Shown here: piece after piece, positions 1 to 9,104 of the stretch
How positions within the stretch are numbered: the stretch's first letter is position 1
Layout: each line of letters opens with the position of its first letter
Assembly: GCF_010500995.1 (NCBI RefSeq)
Contig: NZ_QVMK01000003.1
Location: 1-64,000 of the forward strand
Length of the DNA: 64,000 bases
Origin: Bacteroides sp. 224
GTDB lineage: Bacteria > Bacteroidota > Bacteroidia > Bacteroidales > Bacteroidaceae
Direction of reading: 5' to 3'
Program-made: the position numbers and the translations under genes
Notes under the pieces: generated by a model
What the model was told of the DNA's origin: nothing
Seen by the model: only the letters and a program-made list of their open reading frames with translations
Databases searched by the model: none

Positions 1-86
1 GTGCTATTCTTTCTTTTGTCTGAATTCAAAGTAATAGATTGAAAAATGATTTAAAACGCTCCTCGGCAGTGGGGAGCACAACTTAA

Positions 87-242
87 TTTACGTATGAAAC
101 AATACTTAATTTCTTCGTCAATCGAGAAACGAATGCTTTCGCAGAATCATTCAATGCTAAAGTTAAAGCATTCAGGAATCAATTCAGAGGAGTAAGAGAT
201 ATACCATTCTTTATATTTAGGCTGTGTAAATTGTGCGCTTAA
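87..242 (+). pseudogene. C-terminal remnant of an ISL3-like transposase
   Basis: The open frame ends at the TAA at 240-242 and reads ETNAFAESFNAKVKAF followed by RNQFRGVRDIPFFIF, the conserved C-terminal block of ISL3-type DDE transposases (ISAon1-like in Bacteroidetes). A stop at 84-86 interrupts the frame, and the sequence further upstream can only be followed by changing frame, so this is a decayed or truncated copy; the rest lies outside the window or is lost. The stretch after the stop (about 254-280, cttttcggattgacccc) resembles the terminal repeat of such elements. Identification rests on the protein motif. Confidence 0.7.
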
Positions 243-302
243 AGTTTTAACAATTCAACCTACTTTTCGGATTGACCCCAAATAAATAGCATGCCGTCAT
301 AC

Positions 303-338
303 AAAAAAGACCTCCAGAATTATCCCTGAAAGTCTTTT
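303..338 (-). terminator. Rho-independent terminator after tRNA-Leu
   Basis: On the minus strand the arms AAAAGAC and GTCTTTT, with an inner CAG/CTG pairing, form a hairpin followed by a run of T. It lies just beyond the 3' end of the tRNA gene and fits its transcription direction. Confidence 0.6.
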
Positions 339-340
339 CG

Positions 341-422
341 TGCGGCTGAAGGGACTCGAACCCCCACGCCTCTCGGCACCAGATCCTAAGTCTGGCGCGG
401 CTACCAATTACGCCACAGCCGC
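341..422 (-). tRNA. tRNA-Leu (anticodon TAG)
   Basis: The minus strand folds as a class II tRNA of 82 nt: acceptor stem GCGGCTG/CAGCCGC with discriminator A, anticodon stem CCAGA/TCTGG with loop CTTAGGA (anticodon TAG, leucine), a variable arm (TGCCGAGAGGCG) and a T arm GGGGGTTCGAGTCCC. CCA is not encoded. It reads CUN leucine codons. The S41 protease gene is upstream on the same strand and a transposase remnant lies beyond the 3' end. Confidence 0.95.
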
Positions 423-504
423 CTGTGATTGGTTTTGCGATGCAAAGATAGGAAGTTTTTTCGTGCTTCCAAATTATTTGAGCAAGAATTTGGAAAAAAG
501 ATGA

Positions 505-1506
505 TTACTTTAAAAGAAATGTGCAAGCGGATTCGATAATAGTATCAACTCCTTTCTTCTCATCTTCTTCTTCCATATCTACATGGATATCGGGTTCTAC
601 GCCAAATTCGGTGTGTTCCTTTTTTATGGAGAGAATTGGACTGGCAGAGAAACGAACTTGCCATCCATTGGGCAATTCCGAGGTAAATGGTAACCCCGAT
701 CCACCTCCTGAAGTATCTCCTATGATGGTAACATGAGGCAGACACTTCATAACATTTACAAAATGATTGGCTGCACTGTATGTACGCCGGTTGGTTAATA
801 CAACTACATTCTTCAGCCATATAATGTCGCTGGATGGATTGAGGTAAATGGGTTGCGGAGCTGAAAAGTCGTTTCTTCCTTTTCCTGTTTTATGTAGTAT
901 ATAGCCACTTAGTATTTTCTTATCAGTGAAGCAGGAGGCTACTTTGGTGGCGTTGGTAATGGTGCCTCCTCCGTTATTCCGAATGTCGATGATAAGGCCG
1001 TCGCAGTTTCGTATATAGTTAAACATCGTATTCATAGCAGAGTAGGTTACTGTTTCGGAGAAGTTGCTGATATATACATAGGCTATATTATCTCTTAAAA
1101 TAACATACTCTGCATCGTCAGCTTTTCGGCTGTTGGTATCTAAGTAGTTCCGTAGTACCGACCAATTGAAGTTATCCTGATAACCGTTCATGAATCCCAT
1201 GTATCCGGAGTGGTAAGAATCGCCCATTAGGTTTACATGACCGTCTTTTAACTCATTAAGCATTTGACTTAATGTGTCAAATAATTCATTTTCGCTCATG
1301 GCTGGGTATATCTGTTCCTTATAAATCTCATGAATATAGTCCCAATCTATTTGCTTGTAATCGAAAAAGCAATATCCCTCATCGAGAATCTTCCATAACT
1401 CCTCGAAGTTGCCTTCGGGTGTATCGGCGTAAGAGTGTTCTCCTACGCATCCGGAAAGCGGAGTAAGTAAAATCAGGAATAGAAACTTTACAAGGTGCTT
1501 ATTCAT
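505..1506 (-). CDS. S41 family peptidase, lipoprotein
   Basis: A 333-residue protein with a lipoprotein signal (LTPLSGC, Cys20 as the lipidated residue), so it is probably anchored in the cell envelope. Residues ~135-330 form a tail-specific protease (S41) fold: IIDIRNNGGG at ~172 and the nucleophile region TNRRTYSAANHF with Ser244. The catalytic Lys of the CtpA type is not at the usual spacing, so it is closer to the tricorn/IRBP-like S41 branch. There is no PDZ domain. Its start overlaps the stop of the upstream beta-barrel gene by 4 bp (ATGA), so the two are translationally coupled. Substrate unknown. Confidence 0.85.
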   Translation of the reverse strand: MNKHLVKFLFLILLTPLSGCVGEHSYADTPEGNFEELWKILDEGYCFFDYKQIDWDYIHEIYKEQIYPAMSENELFDTLSQMLNELKDGHVNLMGDSYHSGYMGFMNGYQDNFNWSVLRNYLDTNSRKADDAEYVILRDNIAYVYISNFSETVTYSAMNTMFNYIRNCDGLIIDIRNNGGGTITNATKVASCFTDKKILSGYILHKTGKGRNDFSAPQPIYLNPSSDIIWLKNVVVLTNRRTYSAANHFVNVMKCLPHVTIIGDTSGGGSGLPFTSELPNGWQVRFSASPILSIKKEHTEFGVEPDIHVDMEEEDEKKGVDTIIESACTFLLK

Positions 1507-2333
1507 TGACGCTTTCTCTTAATGCGATAAAACTCCTTAACCGCTCCCACCATAAATACATGCCCATAAGTGTGGGTCTGAAGGTTATTAACCTTAGATT
1601 GTTGCATATCCCAAAGATATGTGAATCTTATTTTGGCATAACGAATAGGGATGTCAACACTTAACATCTGGCGGATGGAAAGCTGTTTATGAAAAGAGGT
1701 CAGTTTAAATACGCCACTGTAATTCCCTAAAGTCAAGATTTCATAATAAGACTGTCCGTAATTTGGCGAGAAGAATACTCCTACAAAGGGCGCGTTAGCC
1801 TGATATCTTAATGTAAAAGGGCGGTTCTTTATTTTAAGATCCCAAACAAGCATCCCCGATACATCCAGGTTAATGTATGCTCTTATAGAGGTAGGGTTAT
1901 TCGAGTTGTGAAGGTTGTACACAAAGCCTCCATTGAAATCTCCCAATCCCCCGAGTAAGATTTTGAAATTATTGGTGACACGGAAATTGTAATGCATCCC
2001 ATAGTTCCAGTTAAATAATCCGGAGATGGTATTGTTGTTATCTGCCTGGTTGTGTGTATAGGCTATATTAGCCAGAAAGAAGTTTTGTATAGATACATTT
2101 CCATCAAACTTCTTACTCATGCGCATGTTTTCTCTCGATAACCGAAAATCAATGCCTTTGTACTCCTGAGGAGAGAGATAAGTGTCGTATACATTCGCCA
2201 AACCCACTCCATACATCATGGTGCGGGTAAAGTAATAAGAGGCTGATAGTGAGTCGGCTTGCGCTCGTAGCATATCCGGCAAAACCAGTATGCAGAAACA
2301 GAAAACAGCAAATTTATACTTCAGTTGTTTCAT
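1503..2333 (-). CDS. Outer-membrane beta-barrel protein, DUF3316-like
   Basis: A 276-residue protein with a signal peptide (cleavage probably after LRAQ, ~residue 25). The rest is rich in alternating aromatic/polar strands (WNYGMHYNFRV, YINLDVSGMLVW, KIRFTYLWDMQQ) and predicts a beta-barrel in the outer membrane. It resembles the DUF3316 family seen in Bacteroides, whose function is not known. It sits between parC and the S41 lipoprotein, overlapping the latter by 4 bp, so the two probably form an operon. Family name is from memory of the sequence style; the barrel prediction is stronger than the family assignment. Confidence 0.65.
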   Translation of the reverse strand: MKQLKYKFAVFCFCILVLPDMLRAQADSLSASYYFTRTMMYGVGLANVYDTYLSPQEYKGIDFRLSRENMRMSKKFDGNVSIQNFFLANIAYTHNQADNNNTISGLFNWNYGMHYNFRVTNNFKILLGGLGDFNGGFVYNLHNSNNPTSIRAYINLDVSGMLVWDLKIKNRPFTLRYQANAPFVGVFFSPNYGQSYYEILTLGNYSGVFKLTSFHKQLSIRQMLSVDIPIRYAKIRFTYLWDMQQSKVNNLQTHTYGHVFMVGAVKEFYRIKRKRQ

Positions 2334-2353
2334 TCTTACCGATTTTGTTGTAG

Positions 2354-2390
2354 CCGGGTAAATGGGCTTAGAATAGTTTCATTTGCCCGG
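2354..2390 (-). terminator. Hairpin over the 3' end of parC
   Basis: Arms ccgggtaaatg (2354-2364) and catttgcccgg (2380-2390) pair with a single G-T, spanning the parC stop codon. No clear T run follows, so it may be a weak terminator, an mRNA-stabilising hairpin, or chance. Confidence 0.35.
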
Positions 2391-4977
2391 TTATTTCATC
2401 AATGATGTCGCCATCACTTTTTCCGGCATCCGGATCTAATACTTCCGGCTCTTCCTGTTCTTCTCCACTTTCTTCCGGTTTCTCGGGGAAGCGGGTGGGC
2501 TCCAACTCATTGATGGTGGATACGGTATATGTAGTAATTCGCTTTCCTTTGGCTTTGAAGCCTTTCACTGTTACGAATTCTTCGCCATCAACAACTAATG
2601 GTTCCCGGAAGTCGTCGTTCCCACCGAATATAACTTCAAAGCGGGGATACACTTCATCTGTTAATAAAATGAGTTGTGTCTTTTTATTCTCATTGAGATA
2701 GCTTTGTTTCCGGTTGTTTGTTTCAAAACAGAAACGTTTTAAGTATGGATACCCCTGCTGCTCACCATCGAATAGGGCGGCAGTCCATACTTTATTAGGA
2801 TCAAACTTCTCTAAGAAGCGTATGTTAGACTCGTAATGGTTGCTGATATCGAAGTTCGTAGTGTAAAACTCACCATTGTTTAATACAACAAGTATACTGT
2901 CATTTGCTTGGAACTCTCCGAGATACTCGCCTCGTTCGTCATAGTTGAGACGAAGCACATCATGGTCGAACCACACTTTACGCCCTCCCAGTGTAGAACC
3001 TCCTCGCTGTTTTAAGGCAATTTTGTGTACTTCCAGTTTGGTTAGGAGTAATCCTTGTGCTTGTCTTCCTTTAATCGCTACTTCGCTAAAATCCTTTTCA
3101 AAGATGATTTTGCGTAATCGTGGAACCGGTTTCAAAGTAACTTTTATGATTTCGGCTTCTCCATTAGGGTTAACCGTGAAATAGACAAGTTTCGTGTTGG
3201 GTGTTCCTTGAGTTAAATCATATTCGCGATCACGAGCTACAGAGGTAACCGCAAAACGCTTGATGTAGTAAAAACCTGTTTTACCATCCTTGTACACTGT
3301 GTTGTAAATGGTACGATTATCATTCTTTTTGAAGATATCAACATGAAGGATGTTTTTGCCTACAAACTTTTTGTCGGCTACCGGAGTAACAATATATTTT
3401 CCGTTTCGATAGAAGATGATAACATCGTCTAAGTCGGAACAGTTGGCGATGAATTCGTCTTTTTTTAAACCCGTTCCAATGAAACCTTCTTCCCGATTGA
3501 TATAAAGTTTCTCGTTGGCTTCTACTACTTTCGCTGCTTCAATGGTGTCGAAGTTGCGCAGCTCGGTATGTCTGGGGAAGTCTTTTCCGTACTTCTTTTT
3601 CAACATCTTAAACCAATCAACTGTATAGTTTACGATGTTAGCCAGGTTATGATCAATGGCAGCAATCTCCTCTTGCATACGAGCAATGGCTTCATCTGCT
3701 TTATCGGAGTTGAACTTTAGGATACGCCCCATCTTGATTTCCATCAATCTGAGAATATCCTCTTTGGTAACCTCGCGTATAAACTTCGGATAGAATGGAG
3801 TCAGACGTTTGTCGATATGTTCGCAGGCAGCATCCATACTGGGGGCTTGCTCGAAACCTTTGTCTTTATAAATACGTTCTTCAATAAAGATTTTCTCCAA
3901 TGATGCAAAGTGAAGGCTTTCCAGTAACTCGTTTTTATGTATTTCGAGTTCCTGCTTTAGTTGCGACAATGTGTTATCTGCCGACTTCTTAAGCACATCA
4001 CTAACCTTAAGAAAGTGCGGCTTGTTTTCGTCGATAACACAACAGTTTGGCGATATGCTTACCTCGCAATCAGTAAAGGCATACAAAGCATCGATCGTTT
4101 TATCGGAAGATACACCAGGTGCCAGATGAACAAGTATCTCTACATCGGCAGCTGTATTATCATCTACCTTTCGTACCTTAATTTTACCTTTTTCGACAGC
4201 TTTAAGAATAGACTCAATAACAGAGGTGGTGGTTCTTCCATAAGGGATTTCCCGGATAGCCAGCGTCTTATTATCTAATTTATCTATTTTTGCGCGTACT
4301 TTTACACTACCTCCACGTTCGCCATCGTTGTATTTGGCTACATCAATAGAGCCTCCGGTTTGGAAATCGGGGTATAGGTTGAATGTTTCTCCTTTCAAGT
4401 AGTTGATAGAAGCATCGCATAACTCATTAAAGTTGTGTGGTAATATTTTAGACGATAGTCCTACAGCAATACCTTCCACTCCCTGAGCCAGAAGCAAAGG
4501 AAATTTGACGGGTAGTGTAATAGGTTCTTTATTACGTCCGTCGTAAGAGTTTTTCCATTCGGTAGTTTTGGGGTTGAAAACTACTTCCAGTGCAAACTTT
4601 GATAGGCGTGCCTCAATATAACGAGGGGCAGCCGCGCCATCACCAGTAAGGATATTCCCCCAGTTTCCCTGGCAATCTACGAGCAAGTCTTTCTGTCCCA
4701 GTTGCACCAATGCATCACCAATAGAAGCATCGCCATGAGGATGGAATTGCATGGTATGACCTACTATGTTGGCTACTTTATTGTAGCGACCGTCGTCCAT
4801 ACGTTTCATGGAATGCAGGATACGCCGCTGTACCGGCTTTAATCCGTCATTGATGTGCGGAACTGCACGTTCCAGAATTACGTAAGATGCATAATCCAGA
4901 AACCAGTTTTGATACATTCCGCTTAATTGATGTTTAGGGCCCTCTTCTTTCTTAATTTCCTCAATTTCGTCGCTCAT
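2368..4977 (-). CDS. parC: DNA topoisomerase IV subunit A (ParC)
   Basis: 869 residues. This is the DNA breakage-reunion subunit of a type IIA topoisomerase. The winged-helix region holds HPHGDASIGDALVQLGQ (~80-95) and the catalytic Tyr120 in AAAPRYIEARLSKF. Residues ~500-800 are the beta-pinwheel C-terminal domain, followed by an acidic tail. The residue matching E. coli GyrA Ser83 is Ala84, with Asp88 at the Asp87 position. ParC rather than GyrA is favoured by the short divergent C-terminal domain and by pairing with the ParE-type gene at 43460, although the two are 38 kb apart. It removes supercoils and unlinks daughter chromosomes. A TATTTTTG box lies 80 bp upstream. Confidence 0.88.
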   Translation of the reverse strand: MSDEIEEIKKEEGPKHQLSGMYQNWFLDYASYVILERAVPHINDGLKPVQRRILHSMKRMDDGRYNKVANIVGHTMQFHPHGDASIGDALVQLGQKDLLVDCQGNWGNILTGDGAAAPRYIEARLSKFALEVVFNPKTTEWKNSYDGRNKEPITLPVKFPLLLAQGVEGIAVGLSSKILPHNFNELCDASINYLKGETFNLYPDFQTGGSIDVAKYNDGERGGSVKVRAKIDKLDNKTLAIREIPYGRTTTSVIESILKAVEKGKIKVRKVDDNTAADVEILVHLAPGVSSDKTIDALYAFTDCEVSISPNCCVIDENKPHFLKVSDVLKKSADNTLSQLKQELEIHKNELLESLHFASLEKIFIEERIYKDKGFEQAPSMDAACEHIDKRLTPFYPKFIREVTKEDILRLMEIKMGRILKFNSDKADEAIARMQEEIAAIDHNLANIVNYTVDWFKMLKKKYGKDFPRHTELRNFDTIEAAKVVEANEKLYINREEGFIGTGLKKDEFIANCSDLDDVIIFYRNGKYIVTPVADKKFVGKNILHVDIFKKNDNRTIYNTVYKDGKTGFYYIKRFAVTSVARDREYDLTQGTPNTKLVYFTVNPNGEAEIIKVTLKPVPRLRKIIFEKDFSEVAIKGRQAQGLLLTKLEVHKIALKQRGGSTLGGRKVWFDHDVLRLNYDERGEYLGEFQANDSILVVLNNGEFYTTNFDISNHYESNIRFLEKFDPNKVWTAALFDGEQQGYPYLKRFCFETNNRKQSYLNENKKTQLILLTDEVYPRFEVIFGGNDDFREPLVVDGEEFVTVKGFKAKGKRITTYTVSTINELEPTRFPEKPEESGEEQEEPEVLDPDAGKSDGDIIDEITGQMKLF

Positions 4978-5056
4978 AAATATTAGACGTCTCTCTTTTC
5001 TATGTTATTTTAACAACAAATTATGTTTTTTACATCTAATAAGGAAGATGTGAAGG

Positions 5057-5064
5057 CAAAAATA
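5057..5064 (-). promoter_or_regulatory. Bacteroides -7 box upstream of parC
   Basis: The minus strand reads TATTTTTG, matching the TAnnTTTG -7 consensus of the Bacteroides primary sigma factor. No good TTTG -33 box is seen at the usual distance. Confidence 0.35.
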
Positions 5065-5161
5065 CGAATTAAAATGAAAAAAAGCATTTACTTTGCGGAT
5101 TATTTAGAAGGTATAACAATTATGGTTCAATACGTTGAACCTGTATATAAACGCCCAAACG

Positions 5162-6829
5162 ATGAAAAACTTATTGAAAACCTTACTATTGACAACTGTA
5201 GTTTTATTATCAGCCGCTTGTAAAGATGATGATGATAAAGGAGTGAACAGTGTTGATTTTACTCCTCTATCAGTAGGCACACTGACAGTTGTAACCGCAG
5301 TGAAAGATGATGTAGCAGCAGAAAAGGATACGGAATTCTTTCTACCTGGTGATATAATTGAGTTTCAATATAATCAAAAAGGTGCCAGCCTGACATCATT
5401 CTCGGCCGAAATGGAAGATGATGAAACCTGGTCGGATCTTTCTACAGAACTGTATCGTAGGGATATTTATGTGGATGGAGTAACACCGGAAACATTTGTT
5501 GCCTTGTGTGGTAACCAAAGTCTGGTAGCCGATCAAAGTACCAAAGCCTCTTTCCATGCAGCTCATTACCTGAAAGGAGATGCAAGTCTTGGAACCTATT
5601 CTACAAAGATAGCTGTAGATAGCATGGTGAATCAACATGTGAAAGTAATAGTGAAGATACTCAAAAGCGAGAGCTGGGCAGGTGACGACTTTACCTCTGT
5701 GGTAGGTGATGGCGCTGTAACGATATTTGCCTCTGACGGTACAGAAGTTAAGCCATTGTATGATGGTACGCAAACAAACCGTTCTGTATATTCGGCTGTG
5801 TTGCCAATCAACAAAGTGCCCGGAGCAGGGATGGCGGCATTCTCTTTGAATTCATTTACTTCGCTTGATTATAAAATTGTAGCCGGCTCCGAAGCTCCCC
5901 GTGCCGGAGAAACATTGTTGATAACCGTTCGTTATGAAAAAGATGTGGAACCGGAAGCTACAGCCGTGGTAAAAACCATTTGGGACACGCCCGCAGGATT
6001 AGACTATGGCTACTCTCCCATTACAGAAATTTATACCATCGAAGACTTAGACTTGTTTGCAGCAAGTGTATCCTCCGGATTAGATTATGAAGGAGAAACA
6101 GTTGTGCTGAAGAACAGTTTGGATCTAAAGAATGAAGCGATTAACCCGATAGGTAACAAAAACAATCCGTTTAACGGAACTTTCCTGGGAAAAGGAAATG
6201 TGGTTTATAATTTCGCCATAAATTCCAATCAGGAACATGCCGGATTCTTTGCTTCTGTAGGAGTACATGGCACTGTGCAGGAATTAAAATTTGCGAACGC
6301 TACCATTAAGAACTTAAATAGCTATACTGCTGTGGTAGCCGGAAGCAATTATGGTTATATTATTGCTTGCAGCACAACAGATTGCGAAGTTGCCGGAAGT
6401 AATTATTCGGCTTCTATTGTAGGGTATAATGAAAATACCATAGTAGGTTGCGAAGTAATCGGAGATAAGATTAGCACCACCAAACCTACAGATGCTATTG
6501 CCGGAGGTATAGCCGGATATAACTACAAAAAGATTATAGCTTGTAAATCATTGCCTAAAACAGTAGAAGTAACCCGTACATCAGTAAACCGGTTTGGAGC
6601 AGTTGTTGGAGAATGTTCTTTATCTGCTACTGTTGATCGTTGCCTATGGAAAGAAGAGGGGCTGCCTGCATTCTATACTTGGGTAGAGATAAGCGCCAAC
6701 AATTATGGCTATCAGGAGCAATCGTTAAACAAAAGTAGCATTGCTGAAATGAATCAGGCAATCAGTGAGTATAATACCGGACGTGATCGTAACAGCAACC
6801 GTTACTGTTCGCTCATCTGGGTAGAATAA
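5162..6829 (+). CDS. Fimbrillin-like lipoprotein with GLUG repeats
   Basis: The start is set at ATG 5162, which gives a clean lipoprotein signal (VLLSAAC, then a Lys/Asp-rich KDDDDK stretch); an upstream in-frame TTG would add residues before the signal. The protein has 555 residues. Residues ~20-280 resemble the fimbrillin/Mfa-like fold (PGDIIEFQYN, YSAVLPINKVPG); residues ~300-480 carry GLUG-type beta-helix repeats (VVAGSNYGYIIACSTTDCEV, SIVGYNENTIVGCEV, AGGIAGYNYKKIIACKS). It is likely a surface or pilus-associated lipoprotein. It precedes glyS by 27 bp. Confidence is high for surface lipoprotein and moderate for the fimbrillin assignment. Confidence 0.7.
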   Translation: MKNLLKTLLLTTVVLLSAACKDDDDKGVNSVDFTPLSVGTLTVVTAVKDDVAAEKDTEFFLPGDIIEFQYNQKGASLTSFSAEMEDDETWSDLSTELYRRDIYVDGVTPETFVALCGNQSLVADQSTKASFHAAHYLKGDASLGTYSTKIAVDSMVNQHVKVIVKILKSESWAGDDFTSVVGDGAVTIFASDGTEVKPLYDGTQTNRSVYSAVLPINKVPGAGMAAFSLNSFTSLDYKIVAGSEAPRAGETLLITVRYEKDVEPEATAVVKTIWDTPAGLDYGYSPITEIYTIEDLDLFAASVSSGLDYEGETVVLKNSLDLKNEAINPIGNKNNPFNGTFLGKGNVVYNFAINSNQEHAGFFASVGVHGTVQELKFANATIKNLNSYTAVVAGSNYGYIIACSTTDCEVAGSNYSASIVGYNENTIVGCEVIGDKISTTKPTDAIAGGIAGYNYKKIIACKSLPKTVEVTRTSVNRFGAVVGECSLSATVDRCLWKEEGLPAFYTWVEISANNYGYQEQSLNKSSIAEMNQAISEYNTGRDRNSNRYCSLIWVE

Positions 6830-6856
6830 AATAAAAAGTTTTAATAGATTATAATA

Positions 6857-8398
6857 ATGGCACAAGAAGACGTTTTTAAGAAAATTGTATCACATTGCAA
6901 AGAATATGGTTTTGTATTTCCTTCCAGCGAGATTTATGATGGTTTGGGAGCAGTATATGACTATGGACAGATGGGTGTTGAACTCAAAAATAATATCAAG
7001 AAATATTGGTGGGACAGCATGGTGCTGCTCAACGAAAACATTGTAGGTATTGATTCGGCTATCTTTATGCACCCTACAATCTGGAAAGCTTCCGGGCATG
7101 TGGATGCATTCAATGACCCATTGATTGATAACAAAGATTCGAAAAAACGTTATCGTGCGGATGTACTGATTGAAGATCAGCTTGCGAAGTACGACGATAA
7201 AATAAATAAAGAAGTAGCCAAAGCCGCCAAGAGATTCGGAGAATCTTTTGATGAAGCACAATTCCGTGCTACAAACGGTCGCGTACTTGAGAATCAGGCT
7301 AAGAGAGAGGCTTTGCATGCACGTTTTGCCAAAGCTTTGAATGATAGTAATCTGGAAGAACTCCGTCAGATCATCGTAGATGAAGAAATTGTTTGTCCGA
7401 TATCCGGAACTAAGAACTGGACAGAAGTGCGTCAGTTCAACCTGATGTTCTCAACCGAAATGGGTTCTACTTCCGATGGAGCCATGAAGGTATATCTTCG
7501 TCCGGAAACAGCGCAAGGTATTTTTGTAAACTACCTGAATGTACAGAAGACCGGTCGCATGAAGATTCCTTTTGGTATTGCCCAGATTGGTAAAGCCTTC
7601 CGTAACGAGATTGTAGCCCGTCAGTTTATCTTCCGTATGCGCGAGTTCGAACAGATGGAAATGCAATTCTTTGTACGCCCCGGTTCAGAACTCGATTGGT
7701 TTGCAAAATGGAAAGAAACCCGCTTAAAGTGGCATAAAGCCCTTGGCTTCGGCGATTCCAGCTATCGCTATCACGATCATGATAAATTGGCTCACTATGC
7801 AAATGCTGCTACCGATATTGAATTCCTGATGCCATTTGGTTTCAAAGAAGTAGAAGGTATTCACTCTCGTACCGATTTCGATTTGAGTCAGCATGAACAA
7901 TATTCGGGTAAGAACATTAAATACTTCGATCCGGAGCTGAATGAATCTTATACTCCATACGTAGTTGAAACCAGTATTGGGGTAGACCGCATGTTCCTGA
8001 GTATCCTTTCTGCCTCTTACTGCGAAGAAAAACTGGAAAACGGCGAAACCCGTGTAGTATTGAAGTTGCCTGCTCCATTAGCTCCGGTTAAACTGGCTGT
8101 TATGCCTTTGGTGAAGAAAGAAGGTCTTCCGGAGAAAGCTCGTGAGATTATTGACAATCTTAAGTTCCAGTTCCACTGTCATTATGATGAAAAAGACAGT
8201 ATTGGTAAACGCTACCGTCGCCAAGATGCCATTGGTACTCCTTACTGTGTTACTGTAGATCATCAGACTTTGGAAGACAATACAGTAACTCTGCGTAACC
8301 GCGATACTATGGAACAAGAGCGTGTGGCTATTGCCGACTTGAATTCCATTATTGCTGATAGAGTAAGCATCACCAGTCTGCTAAAGACACTTATGTAA
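6857..8398 (+). CDS. glyS: Glycyl-tRNA synthetase (dimeric type)
   Basis: 513 residues of a class II synthetase that charges tRNA-Gly. The GLGAVYDYGQMGVELKNNI start block, RPETAQGIFVNY, motif 2 (AFRNEIVARQFIFRMREFEQ) and motif 3 (VVETSIGVDRMFL) are all visible, followed by the C-terminal anticodon-binding domain (LAPVKLAVMPL). This is the single-chain alpha2 form, not the alpha/beta type of Proteobacteria. It lies 15 bp before the FKBP gene, on the same strand, with a terminator after the latter, suggesting a shared transcript. Confidence 0.95.
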   Translation: MAQEDVFKKIVSHCKEYGFVFPSSEIYDGLGAVYDYGQMGVELKNNIKKYWWDSMVLLNENIVGIDSAIFMHPTIWKASGHVDAFNDPLIDNKDSKKRYRADVLIEDQLAKYDDKINKEVAKAAKRFGESFDEAQFRATNGRVLENQAKREALHARFAKALNDSNLEELRQIIVDEEIVCPISGTKNWTEVRQFNLMFSTEMGSTSDGAMKVYLRPETAQGIFVNYLNVQKTGRMKIPFGIAQIGKAFRNEIVARQFIFRMREFEQMEMQFFVRPGSELDWFAKWKETRLKWHKALGFGDSSYRYHDHDKLAHYANAATDIEFLMPFGFKEVEGIHSRTDFDLSQHEQYSGKNIKYFDPELNESYTPYVVETSIGVDRMFLSILSASYCEEKLENGETRVVLKLPAPLAPVKLAVMPLVKKEGLPEKAREIIDNLKFQFHCHYDEKDSIGKRYRRQDAIGTPYCVTVDHQTLEDNTVTLRNRDTMEQERVAIADLNSIIADRVSITSLLKTLM

Positions 8399-8413
8399 TA
8401 TAACCCCTTTATT

Positions 8414-9025
8414 ATGAAGAAAAATATTAGTCTATTATCATTATTGTTTTTTGCCCTTGTACTTGCTTCCTGTAGTGAGTCGAAAGGATACGATAAGTTT
8501 CATAACTGGCGCGAACGTAATGAGGCTTTCATAGATTCGTTGCAGGGTGTGATAGATACTAAGCCAGAAGGTCAACGAGACGGGTTGGAATGTATTCAGG
8601 ATTCCAGAAACAAAGATCAGAATATCTTTTTTAAGAGAATAAGTAAGAAAGAGAACTCGGATAAAAGATTCCCGGTTCTGACAAGCAAAGTATCTGTTTT
8701 CTATCGTGGAATGTTAATAAACGAAGAGGTTTTCGGTGCTACTTCTGCTCCACGTTATTATACAAAAGAGTATAAAAGCCTGGATGTATTTGATCAGAAT
8801 TTCACAGAAGAAAGTCCTACCGAGTTTGATAATGCACACAAAGCATCAGTAACAAGCTTTATCGCCGGTTGGATAGAGATTCTTCAACACATGCAACCTG
8901 GTGAACGCTGGGAAATTTACATTCCTTACTACAGCGCTTATGGAGAGGCAGGAAGCGGAGAAAGTATTCCGGCATACTCGGCTTTGATATTTGATATAGA
9001 GTTGGAAGAGATTACAGAGTATTGA
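8414..9025 (+). CDS. FKBP-type peptidyl-prolyl isomerase lipoprotein
   Basis: 203 residues with a lipoprotein signal (LVLASC, Cys20). Residues ~95-200 form an FKBP domain: KVSVFYRGMLINEEVF, then SVTSFIAGWIEILQHMQPGE and a C-terminal SALIFDIELEEI strand. It would catalyse proline isomerisation for folding of envelope proteins in the periplasm. It follows glyS closely and is followed by a hairpin terminator at 9046. Confidence 0.87.
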   Translation: MKKNISLLSLLFFALVLASCSESKGYDKFHNWRERNEAFIDSLQGVIDTKPEGQRDGLECIQDSRNKDQNIFFKRISKKENSDKRFPVLTSKVSVFYRGMLINEEVFGATSAPRYYTKEYKSLDVFDQNFTEESPTEFDNAHKASVTSFIAGWIEILQHMQPGERWEIYIPYYSAYGEAGSGESIPAYSALIFDIELEEITEY

Positions 9026-9045
9026 ACTCACTTTCAAGATAACTT

Positions 9046-9081
9046 AAAAAGCGTTTCCGTTCAACTGGGAGCGCTTTTTTT
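9046..9081 (+). terminator. Rho-independent terminator after the FKBP gene
   Basis: AAAAAGCG pairs with a CGCTTTTT arm, extended by TCC/GGA, and is followed by a T run. It lies 20 bp after the FKBP stop and before the carbonic anhydrase start. Confidence 0.75.
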
Positions 9082-9104
9082 AGAACTTAACAATAGGTAT
9101 AATT

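Noticed and set aside
5135..5161. TTG start for the fimbrillin-like lipoprotein
   Set aside because: It would place nine residues before a complete lipoprotein signal that begins at ATG 5162.
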